Shown: positions 32,429 to 43,289 of the stretch, piece by piece
How the letters are laid out: every line of letters starts with the position of its first letter
Position numbering within the stretch: position 1 is the stretch's first letter
Assembly (NCBI GenBank): GCA_036250195.1
Contig: JAVHZZ010000011.1
Location: 345,001-409,000 of the forward strand
DNA from: Mixophyes australis
Taxonomy: Eukaryota > Chordata > Amphibia > Anura > Limnodynastidae
Direction: 5' to 3'
DNA: 64,000 nt
The notes under the pieces: model-generated
Told to the model about the DNA's origin: nothing
Database searches by the model: none
What the model saw: the letters and a program-made list of their open reading frames with translations, nothing else
Program-made: the position numbers and the translations under genes

Positions 32429-33068
32429 CCCCCTGTCAGAATCACTAGGTGGAATTGATGATACCTGCCAGCAGTTGGCGCTACTGAGTACTGAGGCGCA
32501 GAGTCTAACACCCCCCTGGTTTTCACCAGGGACCCCCGCAAGGAGGTATGGACTTTGCTGCAAGGGAGGCGCAGGTCGCGGCCCTCAGTATCAGTCAGCT
32601 GGTGAGGTAACAATTGAGGCAGCGGTGAGAGCCCACCAGGACGCAGGATGGAAGAGTAGTCAACAAGCCGGGTCACAACCAGAGGAACGGATATAGCCAA
32701 ATCAGAAGCAGGAGAATGGTCAGGAAGCCGGGTCAATACCAAATATCAGTCTAAGCCAGAATCAGGAACCAAGGAGAAGTCAGGAACAAGCCGGGTCAGA
32801 ATCCAAATCACAGCAATACAGGAACACACGCTGGAGCAAGGCTGAAGACCAAATACTCTGGCACTAGACATGTGTCAGAGGCTGCCTTATATACCCTAAG
32901 GTGCCTCCTGATAGGGTTAGGGAGATTTTGGCGGTAAGACATGCTGGCTGCAGACAGGTGAGCAGAGATAGCGTCCCGCTGCTAGGCAACAGGACGGGGT
33001 TGCTTGGAAGGTGCAGGCGTCCGTCTCCTGCACCAAGTGTCAGTGCGGAGACGGCGCCTGACACCCCC
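32429..33068 (-). mobile_element. Solo LTR, family X copy 1, 5-bp TSD
   Basis: LTR at 32434-33063 (630 bp), bounded TGTCAGAATC ... GCGCCTGACA, flanked by CCCCC at 32429-32433 and 33064-33068. Orientation is inferred from a TATATAAGG box on the minus strand near 32890. A second copy lies at 37307-37998. Both share GCAGTTGGCGCTACTGAGTA and CCCGCAAGGAGGTATGGACT. It is probably Ty3/gypsy by its 5-bp duplication and general organisation; no internal genes remain. The C-run duplication alone would be weak evidence, but the second copy supports the ends. Confidence 0.82.
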
Positions 33069-34925
33069 TTTTTTTCTCATTCACATTCACCTTTGTTCCC
33101 TCAATAAAACAAATGTCAAGTTAAACATGATATTGTTATATTGATCGTTGTATTATATTTGTCCTGTTATATTGTAAAAAAAAGAATGCACAGGATATAA
33201 CTGTGAGTGATCAGACTTCAGATTGTGTTGTACTTTTTGTCCAATATTGTTAAATAAAGACTTATAAAAAAAATAAAATAGAGTTCATCCAGTTTCCTGC
33301 ACCTCAGATATTAATGGCGCCTCTCTGCAATTTCTAATGTGAGATTGGAGATAAAGATTTTGGAGGATAGGGAGAAACTTTGATGGTCATGAAGGTAATA
33401 ATGAAATGAAGCTGTCATCTCTTTTTGGCCTGTATTATACTATAAGAAGCTCTATCCTTATGCTGAGAGATTCTTTAAGCAAAGTGACTGAATATATGAT
33501 AACTAAGCACCAAATACATAAAAGTGATGTTAAATTTGTCTTGTAAGCCAACTACTTTAATACTGCAGAAGACTTTTGTGAATATGAAGATGGTAACTTC
33601 TTATTTAATGTCAAAAATAGTCTTCCCTGGAAAATGTGATCTTCTCACCTCTTTATTCTGATTTTAGATTTAAACTTTTCAGGGGGAGCACTTAGGGGGG
33701 TTTTCCTGTTGCTGTTAGAAGAATGAGTCATACAATCATTTGTCGGGGTACACCCTAGTGGGCTGTCCTCTAGTAATTCCCTTCGTACACTGCTTCTCTG
33801 CTGGATTTGTCACCCAGGAATAAAACGAAGGGTACAAGTTGGTTGTCCAATTATTTGGTTATTTATTGTATATATGTATTACTAAGTGGTGCTATATGTA
33901 ACCGTATGATGTGGGTATGGTGGTGTACATGGCATTAACATGTAGTGCTGTGTGACAGTACTGTGTGATTGAGTTGGGATATGGTTTGCAGAATGCGTGG
34001 GTAGTATATGTAGCAGCATAAACCCCAGCTGTCCGCAAATGGGGTGGGGCTCAACAGGCCAGTGGGTGGAGTTTCCCAAAATGTACCCATGTGTGGGGCA
34101 TGGTTTGGTTGGAACAGGGATAAGGCTTATTTTATCCCACTTGCAGGATTCTAAATGTTGGTAGGTATGGTGCAGTAGAGTGTCATTGTTGTTAGTGTGT
34201 GGAAGTAGCATGTGGTGGTATTACCATGTGTAAAGGTAGTATAGTGTAGTGATAGTAATTCTAATATAATATATATAATATAGCTGGTAGTAGCATGTGG
34301 TAGTGGTGTTTGTGTGTGTGATGTACAAGCTTTGGTATTTGTGTCTGACAGTAGTGCACAGCAACATTAAAAATCCCTTCAGTAAAATACAATATTTCAC
34401 CATGTGAAGGAAGGAGAGAAGTGATAATGGCACAGGTGTCCTTCTGTAAAAACTTTGGAACTCCTGTGCTGCATAAAATGCAGTGGCTGCTTCAAAATAT
34501 TGCTAATGGGCCCACAAAGTTACATCCTAGTTTCACTCCAGATTAGCCTCATGTAGGAGGATAATCTGGCTGTAACACAATCTCCTGGGAGCACAGTCTG
34601 AGAGCTTTGGAAGGATGTATAGAATAATGGCCATGTGTAGAAATCATGTTAGCAGAAAGTGTTGACTGATCAGCTGCTGGGTAGAAATCGTGAGCAGATA
34701 GTGTTGACTGTTCAGCTGCTAGATAGTGAGCAGTGATGAGTCTTGCAAGTGCTGATAAATCAGCTGCAATGTGGAATCCTTGTTAGCAGCTCAGGAAGCA
34801 GGGTGAGTATTGTTCAGCACACAGAAACACAACATCTCTCATATACAGCAGAATCTGGAGTGTATTTCAAGACAACAGAGCAGCAAAAACTTTAGTGTAG
34901 TGTGAGTGAAAGATCAATCTTGCCT
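33069..34925. other. No confident gene; possible LINE tail
   Basis: Near 33215-33275 a TTAAATAAAG followed by an A-rich run could be an old polyadenylated LINE 3' end. Otherwise AT-rich and unassigned. Confidence 0.4.
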
Positions 34926-34929
34926 CAGT

Positions 34930-35630
34930 GTTAAGGAGAGATTGAGGGAGAGGAAAGGTTGAATCCTAGCAATGTTCTAGAGATGAAAGTGGGAGTGGAG
35001 AGGGATTGGATGTTAGGAGTGAATATGAGAAAGGAGTCAAGGTTGATGCCCAGGTAGCAGACTTGAGAATCTGAGTAAATTGTAGACTTGTGAAGGATGA
35101 AAGATAATGAGCTCTGTTTTGGCAACATTTAGCTTGAGAAAGCATTTTGACTTCCAGGAGGAGAGAGCAGAGACAGTAGCAAATCTGTGAGTGCATGGAG
35201 GGAGATAGGTTGGGGAATGTCCGGGAAGTGCGAAACTGCCCTTGGTAGTGTGAGAACATCTTTATGGGAACCAAGTTAATTTTGAGTGCAGTGGTTAAAG
35301 GTTTAGAGTGCCGGAGGCTCACCGAAGTGGCAGGGAAGGCAGAGTCAAGTGCAGAGTTGTATATGTTTACAGCCTGGTCAGAGAAGGCCAGGAGTTAATA
35401 GGAGTGTATCAAGTGAGGAAAGAAGATAGTGGGGTAGAGGGCTATAAGAGTGCATTTTATGAGCAAGGATTTCAGTGAGAGGATGAGGCAGTAAGTGACC
35501 ATGATTCGAAGGTGGATAAGGAAAAACAGACAAAAGGAGTGGTGTTCAAAAGAGGATAAAGAGAGGGAGGGTTGAGGGGAGTAACCTGGAAGGTGCAGCT
35601 TGGAGCGAGAAGGATGTCCATGACACCTAC
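34930..35630 (-). pseudogene. L2-like LINE reverse-transcriptase relic
   Basis: On the minus strand the sequence encodes SSWKSKCFLKLNVAKTELII then FHP, corresponding to the L.LN..KTELL.F block of L2/CR1-clade RT. After a frame change it gives SDSQVCYLGINLDSFLIFTP, corresponding to the V..LGV.LDS.L.F..H block. The two motifs are in correct order and spacing. Upstream minus-strand sequence to about 35630 may be earlier ORF2. The catalytic region is too decayed to read. Confidence 0.6.
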
Positions 35631-35631
35631 T

Positions 35632-36190
35632 TGTCACAGCCGATGAGGACTATAGCAGCGGCATGCCCGTCCTCTGCCCAGACATGCCACTCCTTTCCTA
35701 TCAGGGCAAGCCATTTCCTACAGCTTGCCCACCGTTACAGGTCTTGCCCAGGCTCTCCTCCATCAGAAGTCTGGTCTGGTTTCCTTTGGTGCTTAGCAAC
35801 AATCCACAGCAGTTCTGAGCATGTGCAGAACTTTCTTATTCACACTGAAAGTTTCCTGCTGAGGTCATCAAGAAGTGCCTATTGTCACTATAAAAGGGAC
35901 CCTCTGTCATATAGGCTGTGCTAGGTGATTGTGTTTACAGCCAGCCTAAATACTTGACACTGACCTCTTGCTTTGGACCCTGCTTTAGACAAATTGGACC
36001 TGCCTTTTGCTTTGACCTTTTGGTATCCTGCTTACTGACCTGCTATACTGTGTATTGACCTGGCTTTGGATTCTGGACTTGCTCTTGTTTATTTTTTTGG
36101 CACCCTGCTTCCTAATTTGGCTATTACCGTGTACGGACCCAGCTAAGACAAGTGGAATTGCTATTGTTTCATCCTCTGGAACTCGCTTTA
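35632..36190 (+). mobile_element. LTR-like segment
   Basis: Begins TGTCACAGCCGATGAGG and contains repeated CTTTGACC/TTGACCTGG/GGACCCTGCTT motifs, as in R-U5 of frog gypsy elements. The right end and duplication are unresolved. Confidence 0.45.
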
Positions 36191-36194
36191 CTGC

Positions 36195-36701
36195 AGGTGT
36201 AAGTTGAGATCAAGGTAAATGGAAAGAGTGTACACAGGAGTGCAGGGAGCTGCAGAGAGATGTGGCACTGAGTTCCTGAAGAGCAGGGAAGCCCAGAAGC
36301 AGGATCAGGAGGAGGTGCGACGATCTGCAGGAGTGCACTGAAGTACTGGCACCAGACAGGGTGAAACAGGAGTACACAGGAGTGTAATGGTCTGCAGGGT
36401 AATTGTGTCGCTGAGTTCCTGAAGAGCAGGGAAGCCCAGAAGCAGGATCAGGAGGAGGTGCGACGATCTGCAGGAGTGCACTGAAGTAAACAACAGGAGT
36501 CAGGCGAAGGAAAGTCCTAACAAGTAAGGAGGTCTGAATATCTGGCACTTAGGAGATGTAGGAGGAGGTTTATATAGAGGGAACCTGGCTAGCAATATAT
36601 AAGCCTGGTATGCGCATGCGCAGAACCGCCAGCAAGCTGGCGCTGTCACAGAGAGGAGAATGGCTACAGATGGGAACAGGTAGGAGCGCCGGACCCTGAC
36701 A
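36195..36701 (-). mobile_element. LTR-like segment, minus orientation
   Basis: Read on the minus strand it begins TGTCAGGGTCCGGCGCTCCT at 36701, with a TATATAAACC box at about 36567-36578 and CpG-rich sequence between. The left end was not resolved. It carries an internal 143-bp tandem duplication. Confidence 0.5.
36230..36488. repeat. Tandem duplication, 143-bp period
   Basis: AGTTCCTGAAGAGCAGGGAA and the following 75 or so bases, through GGAGTGCACTGAAGTA, recur at 36271 and 36414. The upstream parts of the two units are more diverged. Confidence 0.9.
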
Positions 36702-36799
36702 GTGGGGTTAACGGGTCCAGTGTGTAACACAGTGATGTAAGGAGGGTGAGGGCGTTAGAGATGTAAAGGTCATGGAGAGAGGCCAGTTTGTAGGACCTG

Positions 36800-38115
36800 T
36801 AATCTCTAAATGAAATGGGATACATTTAGGGGAGTCTATAATGGAAAAGGATTTGGGAGTGCTCGTAGACAGTAAACTTTCCCATGATGTCCAATATCAA
36901 GCAGCAGCTGCAAGGGCCAATAAAGTATTGTCATGCATAAAAAGGGGCATAGATGCCAGGGAAGACAGTGTCATTTTGGCACTATAAATAGTTGGTGAGA
37001 CCTCATCTTGAATGCGAATTACAGTTCTGGGCACCACTTTATAAAAAGACATTTTGGAACTAGACAGGGTTCAGAGAAGGCGATAAAGTTGATAAGGGGT
37101 ATGCAGTCTTTCAGTTATGAGAAAAAGTTAGCTAGTTTAGACAAGGTTACTTTAGAAAAGAGACATCTAAGAAGGATCTGTAGAAATACACTAAGGGTCA
37201 ACATAAAGAACTTTCTTGGGAGCTTTTTACCCCAAGGACTGAACACAGCATACATGGTCACCCCCCTGAGGTTAGAGGAGAGCAAAGGAAGGGGTTCTTT
37301 ACACTATGTCACAATCACGAAGATGAAGTTGGTGACACCTACCAGCAGTTGGCGCTACTGAGTACTGAGCCGTGGAGTCTAACACGCCCCTGGCTTTCAT
37401 CAGGAACCCCCGCAAGGAGGTATGGACTTTGCTGCAAGAGACATGCAGGTCGCGGCCCTCAGTATCAGTTAGCTGGCGAGGTATCAAATGAGGCAGCAGT
37501 GATAGAGTATCAGGATACAGATTGGAAGTCTAGATGCAGCAGTACACAGGATGGTCAGCAAGCCGGGTCAAAACTAGAGAGACAAACACAGTCAAATTAG
37601 GAGCAGAGGAATGGTCAGGAAGCCGAGTCAGAGCCAAGAATAACTCTAAGCCAAAATCAGGAACCAAAGGAGAAGTCGGGAACAAGCTGGGGTCAGAATC
37701 CAAATAGATAATAAGCACAGGAACAAACGCTGGAGCAAGGCTGAAGACCAAATACTCTGGCAAGCAAATGGTGTCAGAGTGCTCTTCAAGTAGAGGAAAG
37801 AGATCCCTGATTGGTGCTGCCGGCAGGAGGAACGCAACCAATTGCCGACTTGTAGCTATGCGACGGACCATGATGCCATGCGCATGCATACGGATCGTAA
37901 GCATGCAAATAGAATGGAGAATGTGCGTCGCTATACAACGCAGGCGTCGCATGGAGCAAGGCGCCCGTCTGGAGGCAGAAGCAGGACGGCGCCTAACACA
38001 CTAAGGGCAGTTAATATATCCAATTGCCAGGGAAGGTTGTGATGGCAGATTCAATTGATATGTTTAAGAAAGCGTTAGACAAATTTTTAGCGTAAAAGGG
38101 TATCCGGGGTTACGA
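36800..38115 (+). pseudogene. CR1-type LINE ORF2 3' end, interrupted by a solo LTR
   Basis: Frames read LGVLVDSKLSHDVQYQ-like sequence, KRGIDAREDSVI, LECELQFWAPLYKK and LDRVQRRAIKLIRGMQSFSY, then EKKLASLDKVTLEKRHLRRI. This is the well-conserved CR1 segment after the RT core (EYC.QFW.P...KDI..LE.VQRRATKLI). After the LTR at 37307-37998 the sequence resumes AGGGCAGTTAATATATCC and GATGGCAGATTCAATTGATA, encoding the terminal MADSIDMFKKALDKFL-like end. Deleting the LTR and one CACTA restores GGGTTCTTTACACTAAGGGC. Frameshifts and a stop make it dead. Confidence 0.85.
37302..38003 (-). mobile_element. Solo LTR, family X copy 2, perfect 5-bp TSD
   Basis: LTR at 37307-37998 (692 bp), bounded TGTCACAATC ... 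GCGCCTAACA, flanked by CACTA at 37302-37306 and 37999-38003. Sequence and orientation match copy 1 at 32434-33063 over most of the length. The ends nearest 37700-37980 differ more. The empty site is recognisable within the CR1 element. Confidence 0.93.
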
Positions 38116-40310
38116 CCGTGAAGGCTCTCCGCTAATTACATGCATCCAGTATATTTCTTTGGCATCATGCTCATTGCTGGACACAGAGCCAGGACACTTG
38201 TTATAGTACCAGATGCTACAGAGATCACCAAAGGAGGAATAGAGATGACAACAGCAGTGAAAGTTGAACTCAGATTGTATTTAGTAGATCTTCAAAATAA
38301 CACTGTCCTTGGTGTTATGGCTCCTCGGCAATAGTCTGTAATATCCCAATGCCTTCACTAATGTTATACTTGTGAGAAGATGATTATGTGGGTCGTAGGG
38401 CATAGATCTGATCTAAAGCACAGATATCTTTAGCTGCCAGTCGCGTTCCACAACATGACTTCTACATCGCTGAAGCCAACCATGGTCATAAGAAGATACA
38501 AACACAGGCTTCCTGGTCCGTATTGAATGCTCTTCCATGTAAAACTAGATTACGTATATTATAAAAATATACACAGACAAATATAACATACAGAATAGGA
38601 GTACATTTTAGGGGGGTCTTTATCAATAAGAAATGAAGGGAAAATGAATATAGCATCTGCTATTAAATGTTCTCTTTAGTCATTAATCCTATAATGTAAC
38701 TGATATTGTATGTACAGGATTCTGAGCTGTATAGGTTCATACAGAAACATATGTATGTGTGACTGTTCCTTCCTCTGTTTATTACAATATTCCAGTTAAA
38801 CTTATGTTCTTCTCTGTGTCCGTCTGTCTCTGAGCTTCCTGGGACCCCCTTCCCCCTCCATTTCTCCTCCTCTTGTTCTCTTGGCTTTTTGAAGTGCGTT
38901 GGCACCAGCTCATCTGGTCTTTTTGATGTGGCTCCAGCTCATTATAGTGAAAAAGGATTTAAAGTGTTGAGCAGTAAGAATTCCAATCATAATCTCTACT
39001 GATGCCAGCACAGAACCAAGCAAGTGTAGACATAGCGGCAAGGACAGTATAAATGGATTAAAGAGAAATTAAGATCAGTAAACTCTCTTCTATTGTAAAG
39101 CCTCTAGGAAATTGACATATCATACCGCTTTTGTTACTCATAGTTGCATATTCTCTTTTAGGCGGCTCCTGAATTAGTGGAGATCTCCCAGACTCTGGAG
39201 AGCAGACAAGTCTCCTGAGGGAGCTCTAGAAAATTTAAGGCTGGGGTAGTCAGAGCTGTGACACCAAGCTGAGTAGGTGTGGACTGACAGTGGTGATTCC
39301 TCAATGCAGTTTTGAATTTTAACCCACAAGTCCTGTAAACTAAATCAAATATTGTTAATATGCGGCGCTACGCTTAGTCTCCCCTCTTGGTAGTGATGTC
39401 CCCTGTGATATAGTAAAGACAGGAAGTGGGGCAGCCTCCAGCCTTCTGCATCCCTCTACTGAGCATGCACAGACAGGAAGTTCAGCTCCCAGCAGGTTCT
39501 TCCAGTAACAGATGAACTGTAAAGATGTAATATGACTAGATCTGCATCCTTTTTGTGTTCTCTTATATATAGATAGTGACTGGAGGCACAAAAATATATA
39601 TGTGCAACCTGTTCTCTGATATTGCCCACAATTTAAGCGTGATACCATCTGCATATATTAATATACTATAATAGTGTTAAGTAGATTAACTGCATAAGCT
39701 TGTTATACTGCCTGTCTGTTGCAGTCAGTATCAACTGTGAGCAACTGTATATATGTATATAAACTATCCCTTAGTTTCCTTGCTGCGCTGAAAATTATAT
39801 ACACCAAATTCATAAACAATTCACTAGATATAAGCCACAAAAAATCAAGTCCAAAGGCAAATAGCAGATTCTTTCTTCTAAACATCCACACCCCAAACAG
39901 AATAATCTAGGATCAAAAAACATATAAAAAAAAGGCGCTTATGGTGTAGTAATTAATGCACAGCTATGTATATATCATCTGTTACAACTGGTTAAGTCTA
40001 AAAGCTTCTTGTGGTTTAACATCTACCACCAATGCTGCTGACACCTATTGCATATAACAGAACAAGAGCCCTGATAATAGGTTTCTGCCAAATAATATAA
40101 AGTAGCAGTGGATTCCCAGACCTGGCTAACTGCATCTCAGGCCTAATAGATCTATTGCTGTAACATTGTGACTCAGAGGTGGAAGGTTCTGGAACTGCTG
40201 CAAGAGCACCTTCATACAAAGCATGTAAGCTACCTTCCCCAGACATAGACCATATATAAAATATATAAGTATATGATAAATTAATTGTCACCCTCCAATT
40301 TTTTGGGCTC
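38116..40310. other. No confident feature
   Basis: AT-rich. A pyrimidine tract near 38845-38894 followed by a short frame resembles an exon but is not supported; see the rejected list. Confidence 0.4.
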
Positions 40311-40311
40311 A

Positions 40312-40620
40312 GGTACTAAATTACGGCTTAGTAAAAGCCGACAGTACTTACCACGACTGCAGGATGTACAATGTACATCAGTTAGTTAAAAGCATTGTAC
40401 AGCACGTGAGTCTGTGCATCGCCCCTTTAACAGCCGCAATGACGCTGTCGCCGTGGAAACTGACGTCTTCCTGGGAGGCGGCATCTTCAATCATCGAAAT
40501 GATTGCACTTCACTTTTTCCAACAGCCCTGAATGTCAGCGTGTCAGCCATCTGTGGTTCGGGATCCTGCAGTCGTAGTAAGTACTGTCGGCTTTTACTAA
40601 GCCGTGATTATGAGTACCAC
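40312..40620. mobile_element. TIR element (MITE), superfamily unassigned
   Basis: The left arm (about 40312-40364) contains ACGGCTTAGTAAAAGCCGAC then AGTACTTACCACGACTGCAG. Its complement occupies about 40562-40618. About 45 bases match with few differences. The arms contain a nested dyad (CGGCTTAGTAAAAGCCG). The interior is GC-rich and non-coding. No secure target duplication was found. Confidence 0.8.
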
Positions 40621-41012
40621 CCATTTTATGGCCATAGTCTTCAGCCTAGAGAGAAGTACCAGCCCACAACCAGTACTAGAAGCATATTGTACTTTATTAG
40701 TAACAGCAATTAATTAACATATTACTCAGCAATAAACCCTGAAAGTGGCATTGATTGCTACTACAGGGCTTTCTCCATACATATGTATACTAAAGTAGGT
40801 TTCAGCAAGACTCTTGTTCTCTATACATATGGCAAAAAGGTTTCGATACATAATAAATTGTGGGAAATATCTGAAGCTTTCAACCAATCAGAGTTTAGAA
40901 AGATATATTTTAATATATTTCTTCTGGATATTTTTAACCCTATGGATTATGGTACTCCTGGTGTGGGTGGAAAAGCGATTTAGCATATTCTCTTTCTTTG
41001 TAAATAGAACAC

Positions 41013-41206
41013 CAGGGGGTAAATGTATTATGGTCCGCTTTTTTCAACTCGCGGGAGATCGGCGATTTGACAGCTAAAATTTAAAGCGGCGCTGGCTTGT
41101 AAAGGCAAGTTTCCCTTTAGAAGCCAGCTCAGCTTTAAATTTTAGCTGTCAACACGCCGATCTCCCGCAAGTTGAAAAAAATAGACCATAATACATTTAC
41201 CCCCAG
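41013..41206. mobile_element. Palindromic MITE, GGGGTAAATGTATTATG family, copy 1
   Basis: GGGGTAAATGTATTATGGTC at the left and its complement at the right (41016-41203). The inner arms (CGGGAGATCGGCG, GCTAAAATTTAAAGC) also pair, so nearly the whole 190 bp folds. CAG on both sides is a possible 3-bp target duplication. A second copy lies at 55735-55898. Confidence 0.85.
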
Positions 41207-42838
41207 AAGTACAAAAAAAAATACTGACTGAAGTTAGATTTTTATACTTAAAGAGCAAGCAAAGCTACTATTTGACATTAACATGTAGCAAATGTTAATA
41301 TTAACAATATTGTGAAGTGTCCAATACTTTAACTTATTATGCCCATTATGCTCTCTTTCACTCGTCTGCAGCCAGATCCATGTTAGGAGGGAGGAACTTC
41401 TCTAACATAGCAGACACAGAGTGATTGACAGACATGCACTGTGCAATTCATACACAAGGATGTGACTAGTGATGTCACAGTTACTGCATCAGACCTCTTG
41501 AGGATACCATCATAAAGATGGGCCTGATACAACAAGCCTTGCAAACTGGCGCCAATGTGCATTTGTTTCAGAATGCACCTTATTTGGGTCTGAACACGGC
41601 CCGAATTCAGCAAGGAACGTATCTGAAGATAGAGTGCACTGATAAATGCAGGTATAGGTCTACTCTACTGCACAAGACACTGCAGGATACGTCAAACCTA
41701 TATGGAAAATAAATTCTCAACAGATTGCGCAGAAAAAAAATATTGAATTAATGTGGTAATAATATAGTGCTTGATTCATCAGTGATCTTGTATTATCTTG
41801 TGCGGAAGTTGCGATGCATATTTTAAGAACAAACGGGGAGATAAGAAAGTCACAATTCAACAAGGAGCAGAAGTTAAAAGACACGCCAATCTTTAGTCAT
41901 TTACGTAACGGAGAATAAGATGCAATGGATCTTAAGCAGTCAGTTCATCTTAAGATGATCCGCTTCTTATTTAAAGATAAGACGGTGTTATGTTACGGCG
42001 GAGGTGGGAGGTGCAAAGGGTTTGTTTACAAATTTAAAAACACAATCGGAGTGTATTGTGCAGAACTGTTATTACCTAAGATTTCGTTATAACACTTACA
42101 TGCTTATATAACCTGGGACAAATTACTTTGAAGTGTTAATGAGCTAAATCAACACACCTTATTCACCTACATGAAGGATTGTGTAATTGTTTGATTTGAA
42201 CTGAGAATGTGGATGCAAATGCATCTCATAATAATTCGCTAGCATAAATAAACATGCATATTAAAATAAATATTAGTGTATTATAAAAATATATATCATT
42301 AACGTTACAAAATGCATAGTGTACCATAATTGAGACACAGGAGAGTACATACAACCTTCACACAGATAAAGGGCTTGAGTCAGGAATCAAACTCATGACT
42401 TCATTGTTGGAAGGTGGATTGGCTAACCGCTAAGGCAACATTCTATAGACTAGAACGAGAAGCACAACAATACAGCATGTGTGCAACAGATGTAAGAGCT
42501 AGATAATAGTGCTTCAAACAAAAAAACAACACAATAGTGTCACTCTTCCTTATTACGACAAAATATTTGCCAGTTAAGATCTGCACGGTTACCTTAGTAG
42601 TTTGTATTTCTGTCTCATAGCATTGGCATCATGATTTAGAATACCAAACATGGCCTTAACATTTGTGTGCAGCTTGTGGGTCTGAATCATTAAGGAAAGG
42701 AACTCAAGATGATCTTTGTTCAAACCAGCAGATGTTTTTAATTAGCAAGAGGTAGTGTTAGGCTATTATTTAGCATATAAGGAAAGGAATGTTTTTTTTT
42801 ATGTAACACACAAACACTTGATTTTTACTCTGACTTTC
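41207..42838. other. No gene; fragments of old dispersed repeats
   Basis: About 41770-42020 starts CTTGATTCATCAGTGATCTT and resembles the repeat at 29595. About 42385-42440 looks like a degraded V-SINE head on the minus strand (GAATCAAACTCATGAC). Confidence 0.4.
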
Positions 42839-43076
42839 AAAGTTGATCTACAACATGCTCTATCCCAATTATAAATCTGCGGGTTTAAAAAAGTGGAGAT
42901 GTTGCCTATAGCAACCAGTCAGATTCTAGCTGTCATTTTGTAGAATGTACTAAACAAATGACTGCTAGAATCTGTTTGGCTGCCATAAGCAACATATCCA
43001 CTTTTTCAAACCTGCAGTTTAGTAAATCTAGTCCTGAAAGTTGATCTAGGACATGCCTTACTCCAATTATAATTAT
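42839..43076. mobile_element. Palindromic MITE flanked by a 38-bp direct repeat
   Basis: Arms at 42875-42939 and 42956-43020 pair over about 65 bases with scattered mismatches (AAATCTGCGGGTTTAAAAAA / complement of AAACTGCAGGTTTGAAAAAG). Outside them, AAGTTGATCTACAACATGCT (42839 on) and AAGTTGATCTAGGACATGCC (43038 on) form a direct repeat of about 38 bases ending TCCAATTATAA-like. Confidence 0.75.
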
Positions 43077-43289
43077 ATACCAACTTTTAGAATATACCTC
43101 CAAGTTACTCCTGTTATTGCCTAACTTTTCTGAACAAATCTTCCCTGTATGTTCTCCCCATGTTTGCTTTTTTTCGCTCCGTGAACTCCATTTGACTTCA
43201 TCAATCCAAATGCATATATAACGCATCTCACCGGTTTAGTTCCATTATGAGCCTTATGTAGATTGGTTTCCCTTGGTAACTGCTATGTG

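Noticed and set aside
38895..38973. Plus-strand exon-like segment between a long pyrimidine tract and GCA|GTAAGA
   Set aside because: The 26-residue frame (SSGLFDVAPAHYSEKG) has no matching neighbours, and its phase does not follow from the 31173-31266 candidate exon.
43140..43170. TGTTCTCCCCATGTTTGC resembling the V-SINE centre
   Set aside because: The similarity stops after about 20 bases and no tail follows; too short to call.
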